A DNA stretch of 10,000 bases from Anaerolinea sp. (GTDB lineage: Bacteria > Chloroflexota > Anaerolineae > Anaerolineales > Anaerolineaceae), in contig JAIWNK010000009.1 of assembly GCA_020216845.1 (NCBI GenBank), forward strand, positions 1 through 10,000, written 5' to 3'. Each line of letters begins with the position of its first letter. The first letter of the stretch is position 1. The position numbers and the translations under genes are program-made. Below the pieces are notes generated by a model, which saw only the letters and a program-made list of their open reading frames with translations, did no database searches and was not told where the DNA came from. Positions 5,533 to 10,000 of this stretch are shown here, one piece after another.

Positions 5533-5907
5533 ATGCCCGCAATCAAAAGTTTGGACGATCTGAAGCGCATTCGTGAAGAAGCCCTTCAAAAGCGCGAACT
5601 GAAACAAACCTCTGGCCAGGCGCAGGTCATCGTTGGCATGGGCACCTGTGGCATTGCCGCCGGAGCGCGCGAAACCATGAAAGCTATCCTCGATGCCATT
5701 CAAGAAGAGAATCTGAGCGGCATTATCGTCACCCAAACCGGCTGCATTGGCCTTTGCGAACGAGAACCCATTGTGCAAGTTGTTGTTGGCGAACAAGCAA
5801 AGGTTACCTATGGCAAAGTGACCCCCGCAATTGCCCGTCGCATCCTCAAACAACACGTCGTTGGCGGACAGGTCGTCGAAGAAAACGTCATTCCCCTCCA
5901 ATCATAA
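5533..5907 (+). CDS. hndB: HndB-like thioredoxin-fold (2Fe-2S) ferredoxin-like protein
   Basis: This is a small soluble protein of 124 residues. After a charged N-terminal helix (SLDDLKRIREEALQKRELK) comes the core VIVGMGTCGIAAGARET (C39), then TGCIGLCEREP (C71, C75) and a C-terminal strand-helix with YGKVTPAIARRIL. This is the pattern of HndB, the small subunit of the HndABCD hydrogenase, and of stand-alone thioredoxin-like [2Fe-2S] ferredoxins. Only three cysteines are present where the fold usually offers four ligands, so either the cluster has a non-cysteine ligand or the protein holds no ordinary cluster. A strong AAGGAG lies eight bases before the ATG. It stands between the ATPase gene (34-base gap) and the NuoF/HndC gene (42-base gap), and is probably part of that complex. 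Confidence 0.9.
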   Translation: MPAIKSLDDLKRIREEALQKRELKQTSGQAQVIVGMGTCGIAAGARETMKAILDAIQEENLSGIIVTQTGCIGLCEREPIVQVVVGEQAKVTYGKVTPAIARRILKQHVVGGQVVEENVIPLQS

Positions 5908-5911
5908 CCCT

Positions 5912-5929
5912 CGGTTGCTCACACAACCG
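5912..5929 (+). other. Short stem-loop between HndB- and HndC-like genes
   Basis: CGGTTG-CTCACA-CAACCG is a perfect 6-bp inverted repeat with a 6-base loop in the 42-base gap, about 10 bases before the AGGA ribosome-binding site of the next gene. There is no T-run, so it is not a terminator. It could affect mRNA stability or translation of the downstream gene. Confidence 0.3.
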
Positions 5930-5949
5930 CCTAGAGACAGGATCACTCG

Positions 5950-7731
5950 ATGAAATATTACCGTACACATGTCTTGGTCTGCACAGACCCCGAATGCCGG
6001 GCAAAAGGCGCTTATGAAATTATGGATGCCCTGCAAGACGAATTGGTGGCCCAAGGTCTAATTGACGAAATCCAGGTGCTTGAAACGCCGCGCATTGGCG
6101 ACTGCGACCAAGGGCCTGAACTCCTCGTCTACCCCGATGCAGTCCACTACGCCAACCTGACCCCCGATGACATCCCCTACATCGTTGAAGAACACTTCCT
6201 CAAAGGCCGCATTGCCCAAAAATTTGTCGTTCAAGAAACTGCAGCAGCGGATGAAGAGCTACGCGCCCCAACACCCAAAGAAGTGCGCGTTGTCTTGCGC
6301 AACTGCGGCAAAATTGACCCCGAAAACATTGAAGACTACATTGCCGAAGATGGCTACATGGCCCTCGCCAAAGTCATGACCGAAATGACACCTGAGCAAG
6401 TAATTGACGAAGTCGGTCGCTCCGGCCTGCGCGGGCGTGGCGGTGCTGGATTCCCCGCCGCCAAGAAATGGCAACTTTGCCGTCAGGTAGCCGACAACCC
6501 CAAATACATCATCTGCAATGCCGACGAAGGCGACCCGGGTGCGTTCATGAATCGCCGCGTCCTCGAAGGCGACCCACACTCCGTCATCGAAGGCATGATC
6601 ATTGCCGCCTATGCGATCGGTGCCAGCCAGGGCTACATCTACTGTCGCGCCGAATATCCCATCGCCGTCCGCACCTTGCGAATTGCCATCCAACAGGCGC
6701 GCGAGATGGGCTTCCTGGGCAAAAACATCTTTGAAAGCGACTTCTCCTTTGACCTTGAAGTGCGCGTTGGTGCAGGCGCCTTTGTCTGTGGTGAAGAAAC
6801 TGCTCTAATAGCCTCCATTGAAGGCCGCCGTGGCGAGCCACGCCCACGCCCGCCCTTCCCCGCTCAAAAAGGCGTTTGGGGCAAACCCACCAGCAACAAC
6901 AACGTCGAAACATATGCCAACGTTCCCCAAATCATCCTCAAAGGCGCATCCTGGTTTGCCAGCATGGGCACCGAAAAAAGCAAAGGCACCAAAACCTTTG
7001 CTCTGGCAGGCGACCTGAAACACACCGGCCTCATTGAAGTTCCTCTGGGCATTACCCTGCGCGAAATCGTCTACGAAGTCGGCGGCGGCATCAAAGACGA
7101 CAAAGGCTTCAAAGCCATTCAAACCGGCGGCCCAATGGGCGGCTGTTTGCCCGCCGAATATCTCGACATGCCCGTAGACTACGAATCCCTGGCAGCTGCC
7201 GGCTCAATGATGGGTTCTGGCGGTATGGTTGTCATGGATGAAGAAACCTGCATGGTTGATATCGCTCGCTTCTTCATGGAATTCACCCAAGACGAAAGCT
7301 GTGGCAAATGCACTCCCTGCCGGGTTGGCACCCGTCGTCTGCTTGAAATTTTGGAACGAATCTGCAACGGCGAAGGCCAGGATGGCGACATTGAACTGCT
7401 CGAAAAATTAAGCCAGGAAATCCGCACCAACAGCTTGTGCGGCCTGGGCCAAGGCGCCCCCAACCCCGTCATCAGCACACTCAAGCACTTCCGCCACGAA
7501 TACGAAGCCCACATCTACGAACATCGTTGCCCAGCAAAAGTCTGCAAAGCGCTCATCCGCTACGAAATCCTGCCCGAGTTCTGCACCGGCTGCACTGTCT
7601 GCGCCCGCAACTGTCCCGTCAACGCCATCAGCGGCGAACGTCGCCAGACTCATCACATTGACCCGGATGTCTGCGTGCGCTGCGGCATCTGTATGCAGGT
7701 TTGCAACTTCAACGCCATTGTCATTCGCTAA
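5950..7731 (+). CDS. hndC: NuoF/HndC-like FMN- and NAD(H)-binding subunit with C-terminal 2x[4Fe-4S] domain
   Basis: This 593-residue electron-distributing subunit belongs to the HydB/HndC family. The domains in order are as follows. A thioredoxin-like domain spans about 1-95, with C11, C16 and C52. The FMN/NADH fold spans about 120-340, with RGRGGAGFP at 161-169, CNADEGDPGAF at 189-199 and GAGAFVCGEETALIASIEG at 274-292. An SLBB-like part follows to about 430. The N3-type [4Fe-4S] site has C451, C454, C457 and C497. CPAKVC (527-532) follows. Two ferredoxin motifs close the protein: C545/C548/C551/C555 and C575/C578/C581/C585. The N-terminal domain lacks the third usual cysteine: R48 stands there. 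The C-terminal ferredoxin domain is what distinguishes bifurcating-type HydB/HndC from plain NuoF. A long hairpin and a second NuoEF pair follow, not the expected [FeFe]-hydrogenase gene. Confidence 0.95.
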   Translation: MKYYRTHVLVCTDPECRAKGAYEIMDALQDELVAQGLIDEIQVLETPRIGDCDQGPELLVYPDAVHYANLTPDDIPYIVEEHFLKGRIAQKFVVQETAAADEELRAPTPKEVRVVLRNCGKIDPENIEDYIAEDGYMALAKVMTEMTPEQVIDEVGRSGLRGRGGAGFPAAKKWQLCRQVADNPKYIICNADEGDPGAFMNRRVLEGDPHSVIEGMIIAAYAIGASQGYIYCRAEYPIAVRTLRIAIQQAREMGFLGKNIFESDFSFDLEVRVGAGAFVCGEETALIASIEGRRGEPRPRPPFPAQKGVWGKPTSNNNVETYANVPQIILKGASWFASMGTEKSKGTKTFALAGDLKHTGLIEVPLGITLREIVYEVGGGIKDDKGFKAIQTGGPMGGCLPAEYLDMPVDYESLAAAGSMMGSGGMVVMDEETCMVDIARFFMEFTQDESCGKCTPCRVGTRRLLEILERICNGEGQDGDIELLEKLSQEIRTNSLCGLGQGAPNPVISTLKHFRHEYEAHIYEHRCPAKVCKALIRYEILPEFCTGCTVCARNCPVNAISGERRQTHHIDPDVCVRCGICMQVCNFNAIVIR

Positions 7732-7736
7732 CCAAC

Positions 7737-7774
7737 GTTGCCTGAGGCGCAGCTCCAGCTGCCTCTCAGGCAAC
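7737..7774 (+). other. Long hairpin between the two Nuo-like gene sets
   Basis: The outer arms GTTGCCTGAG (7737-7746) and CTCAGGCAAC (7765-7774) are perfect complements. Inside them GCAGC-TCCA-GCTGC forms a second stem, with only a G-T wobble and a C-C mismatch between the two. The RNA would be a stable 38-base hairpin 5 bases after the HndC-like stop. The sequence after it (ACCTTAATTTAGC) is AT-rich but has no T-run, so intrinsic termination would be weak at best. A barrier, processing or mRNA-protecting role dividing the operon fits better. Confidence 0.6.
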
Positions 7775-7789
7775 ACCTTAATTTAGCAT

Positions 7790-7795
7790 AAGGAG
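7790..7795 (+). promoter_or_regulatory. Ribosome-binding site that decides the second NuoE start
   Basis: AAGGAG ends directly before an in-frame ATG at 7796, which is too close for that codon. It lies six bases before the ATG at 7802, which is therefore the likely start. Confidence 0.75.
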
Positions 7796-7801
7796 ATGTG
7801 T

Positions 7802-8284
7802 ATGACCGCTGTCAGTCAAGAAGAAGAGCAAGCCATTGTCGAAACCGTTCAGACCATCGTACAAAAGCACGGAGCATCCCTTGAGGAATTAATCCCAATC
7901 CTCAACGATGTCAACCGCGACTTGGGCTACCTACCGGCTGCTGCATTAGCTGAAATCAGCCGCCTCTTACACGTACCCAAGAGTCAGCTCTTTGCTGTCT
8001 CCAGCTTTTACAGCATGTTGTCTACCAAACCGCGCGGCCGCCACATCATCCAATTCTGCGAAAGTGCCCCCTGCCACGTCGTCGGCGGGCGTCAGGTCTG
8101 GGAGACCCTGTGCGCCAACCTGCAACTCGGCGCCAACGAAACCAGCCCAGATGGCAAATGGACCCTGGCAACCACTAGCTGCTTAGGCTTATGCAGCGTT
8201 GGCCCTGTCCTTGTCATTGATGACGATGTTTATGGCAACGTTCGCCCAGAACAAATCCCCGACATCCTGGCACGTTACAGTTAA
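7802..8284 (+). CDS. nuoE: NuoE-like [2Fe-2S] subunit (second copy)
   Basis: This 160-residue protein of the 24-kDa NADH dehydrogenase family is paralogous to the gene at 4408-4935 but clearly diverged. The four [2Fe-2S] ligands are C86 and C91 (CESAPC) plus C127 and C131 (CLGLC). The shared family segments are LNDVNRDLGYLP, VSSFYSMLSTKPRGRH and GPVLVIDDDVYGNV. Such subunits pass electrons between FMN-bearing NuoF and a partner oxidoreductase, typically hydrogenase or formate dehydrogenase when they occur outside Complex I. It is followed after 11 bases by a NuoF gene whose ribosome-binding site overlaps this stop codon, so the two are surely expressed together. No other Complex I subunits (NuoA-D, G-N) are in the window, which argues against a respiratory Complex I location. 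Confidence 0.94.
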   Translation: MTAVSQEEEQAIVETVQTIVQKHGASLEELIPILNDVNRDLGYLPAAALAEISRLLHVPKSQLFAVSSFYSMLSTKPRGRHIIQFCESAPCHVVGGRQVWETLCANLQLGANETSPDGKWTLATTSCLGLCSVGPVLVIDDDVYGNVRPEQIPDILARYS

Positions 8285-8295
8285 GGAGCCGCCCC

Positions 8296-9930
8296 ATGAA
8301 AACTGTTCGCTCAATGATTTTGGTCTCAAGCGACCCGCTCAGCATGGAACGTGGCGCACAACAAGTTTTTGAAAGCCTGGAACAGGAAATTCGCGCCTTT
8401 GGCCTACAAGATGAAATCTCCATCAAAATGGTCGGTGATGTAGGCCGACATGACGCCGTGCCAATGGTCATCGTCTATCCTGAAGCCATCCTCTATGGTC
8501 CACTTCAGCCAAGCGATGCGCATCGTCTTGTTGAAGAACATCTCTACAAAGGGCGCGTCGCTGAAGAATTGCTAGCCCCTGTCCGCGAATTAACCGGCAA
8601 ACTGGCCTGGCTCTCTGCCCGGCGCGGCACCCTCCCCGCTGAAAAACGTGTCATCCTGGCACGCGCAGGCATCATTGACCCCGAAAGCATCGAAGAATAC
8701 ATCATTCACGAAGGTTACGCTGCTCTTGGCAAAGCCCTAACCGAGATGAAACCCGCCGAAGTCATAGACCTGATCAAAAAGTCCGGCCTGCGCGGGCGTG
8801 GCGGCGCTGGCTTTCCAACCGGAACCAAATGGGGCTTCGTTGCCGGAACCCCCGCCGACAAAAAATATGTCATCTGCAACGCCGATGAAAGCGAACCCGG
8901 CACCTTTAAAGATCGCGTCATCATCGAAGGCGACCCTTACAGCCTGATTGAATCCATGACAATTGCCGGCTATGCCGTAGGCGCTGACGAAGGATATATT
9001 TACGTGCGCGGCGAATACACATTGGCACAAGCCCGCTTGCATCACGCCATCCTTGAGGCGCGTGAAATGGGCTTCTTGGGCAAAAACATCTTCGGCACTG
9101 ACTTCAATTTCGACATTCACATTCACAGCGGCGCCGGTGCCTATATCTGCGGCGAAGAAACCGCCCTGATTGAGTCCATTGAGGGCAAAACCGGCCAACC
9201 ACGCTCCCGTCCACCCTTCCCCACCACACACGGCCTGTGGGGCAAACCCACCCTTGTGAATAACGTGGAAACTTTGGTTAACATCCCGCCCATTGTGCGC
9301 GAAGGCGCAGAATGGTATCGTAGCCTGGGCACGCCTTCCAGCCCCGGCACCAAAGTCTACACCATCATGGGCAACGTCAACAAAACCGGCGTCATCGAAG
9401 TTCCCATGGGCATCACCCTGCGGGAAGTCATTGCCATCTATGCACAAGGCATGAAACCCGGCTCCACCTTCAAACTCGCTCAAACCGGTGGCTCCAGTGG
9501 CTCGGTCATCCCCGCCAGCCTGCAAGATACCCCCATGGACTTCGACTCGTTCAACAAAGCAGGCGTAGCACTTGGCTCCGGTGCACTGCTCATCTGCGAC
9601 GAAGAAACCTGTGTCATAGACCTTGCCAAAGTCTTGCTCAACTTCTTCCGCAAAGAAAGCTGTGGCAAATGCAGTCCTTGCCGCATCGGCACCCAACGCA
9701 GCTACGAAATTCTGGACGCCATTTCACACGGCAAAGGCAAACTGGAAGACCTGGATACACTGATTCATCTGGCCGATAGCATGTATGCCCTCTCCAACTG
9801 CGGTCTGGGCCAAACTGCCGGCACCCCTGTGCGCGACATCCTCAAATATTTCCGCGCCGAAGTAGAAGCCCACATCCGTCTTGGCGTTTGCCCAGCGGGT
9901 GTTTGCAAAATGCACGTTCCAGTTCAATAA
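8296..9930 (+). CDS. nuoF: NuoF-like FMN/NAD(H)-binding subunit (second copy, no C-terminal ferredoxin domain)
   Basis: This 544-residue soluble diaphorase subunit has the FMN/NADH fold intact: RGRGGAGFP at 166-174, CNADESEPGTF at 194-204, and GAGAYICGEETALIESIEG at 279-297. The N3-type [4Fe-4S] ligands C456, C459, C462 and C502 are also present. The protein stops shortly after CPAGVC (532-537), where the other copy continues into 2x[4Fe-4S]. The N-terminal region (about 1-95) aligns without gaps to the thioredoxin-like domain of the first copy, but its cysteine positions are S11, S16 and H52, so it cannot hold the cluster. AAGGAG precedes the ATG by seven bases and overlaps the NuoE stop. 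A probable formate-channel gene begins 20 bases downstream, which makes an NAD-linked formate dehydrogenase the most likely partner. That is inference. Confidence 0.94.
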   Translation: MKTVRSMILVSSDPLSMERGAQQVFESLEQEIRAFGLQDEISIKMVGDVGRHDAVPMVIVYPEAILYGPLQPSDAHRLVEEHLYKGRVAEELLAPVRELTGKLAWLSARRGTLPAEKRVILARAGIIDPESIEEYIIHEGYAALGKALTEMKPAEVIDLIKKSGLRGRGGAGFPTGTKWGFVAGTPADKKYVICNADESEPGTFKDRVIIEGDPYSLIESMTIAGYAVGADEGYIYVRGEYTLAQARLHHAILEAREMGFLGKNIFGTDFNFDIHIHSGAGAYICGEETALIESIEGKTGQPRSRPPFPTTHGLWGKPTLVNNVETLVNIPPIVREGAEWYRSLGTPSSPGTKVYTIMGNVNKTGVIEVPMGITLREVIAIYAQGMKPGSTFKLAQTGGSSGSVIPASLQDTPMDFDSFNKAGVALGSGALLICDEETCVIDLAKVLLNFFRKESCGKCSPCRIGTQRSYEILDAISHGKGKLEDLDTLIHLADSMYALSNCGLGQTAGTPVRDILKYFRAEVEAHIRLGVCPAGVCKMHVPVQ

Positions 9931-9950
9931 AAAACAAGGAGAATATCATT

Positions 9951-10000
9951 ATGTCTGCTGAATTCAATATTGACGCACTGTTGCCCCCCGATATGGCTAC
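9951..10000 (+). CDS. focA: Probable formate/nitrite transporter family channel, first 16 codons only
   Basis: An ATG at 9951 is preceded by AAGGAG nine bases upstream, and the frame is open to the window edge. It gives MSAEFNIDALLPPDMA. The pattern of an acidic or polar start followed by (D)xLLPxxMA matches the N-terminus of E. coli FocA as I recall it (MKADNPFDLLLPAAMA). This is where the cytoplasmic helix before the first membrane segment begins in formate/nitrite transporters. Such channels are pentameric inner-membrane proteins that move formate or nitrite. Only 16 residues are visible, so the call rests on one short motif plus position after a NuoEF pair, a common setting for formate dehydrogenase genes. 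Another LLP-containing N-terminus by chance is possible. Confidence 0.55.
   Translation, partial: MSAEFNIDALLPPDMA

Noticed and set aside
7737..7795. Intrinsic terminator after the HndC-like gene
   Set aside because: The hairpin is strong but the following bases (ACCTTAATTTAGC) hold no T-run, so I list it as a structural element.
8737..9696. A 319-codon open frame on the minus strand opposite the second NuoF gene
   Set aside because: It lies wholly inside a well-supported plus-strand gene with intact NuoF motifs. The C-rich third positions of that gene explain the long open frame, and the translation resembles no known protein.
4408..9930. Part of a respiratory Complex I (nuo) operon
   Set aside because: NuoE and NuoF occur twice, together with HndB-like and GHKL genes, and no NuoA-D, G or membrane subunits appear. 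The first NuoF has a C-terminal 2x[4Fe-4S] domain typical of Hnd/Hyd enzymes.
1..10000. Insertion sequences, CRISPR arrays, phage genes or other signs of recent transfer
   Set aside because: I see no regularly spaced repeats, transposase-like frames, flanking inverted repeats or abrupt base-composition shift. The tRNA-His gene has no duplicated 3' end in the window that would mark an attachment site.

Overview
The window looks like the chromosome of an anaerobic bacterium that makes or uses H2 and/or formate. My best guess is an Anaerolineae-type member of the Chloroflexota. That guess rests on the gene-cluster type and general character only, and a clostridial or other anaerobe is not excluded. 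Coding strands are C-rich at third positions.

Layout. (1) Minus strand, 1-1630: hisS, a tRNA-His(GTG) just downstream with its own good promoter inside the hisS 3' end, and the 5' part of an unidentified gene running off the left edge. (2) A 135-bp divergent intergenic region (1631-1765) with promoter-like elements for both directions and a 19-bp palindrome over the hisS -10 element. (3) Plus strand, 1766-4273: a tightly packed putative regulatory module of DRTGG-domain protein, CBS-pair plus RsbW-like ATPase fusion, second DRTGG-domain protein and PHP-domain phosphoesterase. (4) Plus strand, 4408-7731: NuoE/HndA-like [2Fe-2S] protein, a stand-alone GHKL ATPase, an HndB-like thioredoxin-fold ferredoxin, and an HndC/HydB-like NuoF with a C-terminal 2x[4Fe-4S] domain. 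(5) After a long hairpin, 7802-9930: a second NuoE and a second NuoF, the latter without the C-terminal ferredoxin domain and with every N-terminal [2Fe-2S] cysteine replaced. (6) The first 50 bases of a gene whose N-terminus resembles FocA-type formate channels.

How it may work together. The NuoE/HndB/NuoF set is the NAD(H)-FMN half of HydABC/HndABCD electron-bifurcating [FeFe] hydrogenases, and the DRTGG/CBS-ATPase/PHP/GHKL genes are known companions of such clusters with no assigned role that I know of. The unusual point is that no hydrogenase catalytic subunit follows HndC inside the window. A second, slimmer NuoEF pair followed by a probable formate channel stands there instead. This suggests that at least the second pair serves a formate dehydrogenase encoded to the right of the window, or that two oxidoreductases share NAD-linked diaphorase modules. 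This is inference: the catalytic subunits are not visible here.
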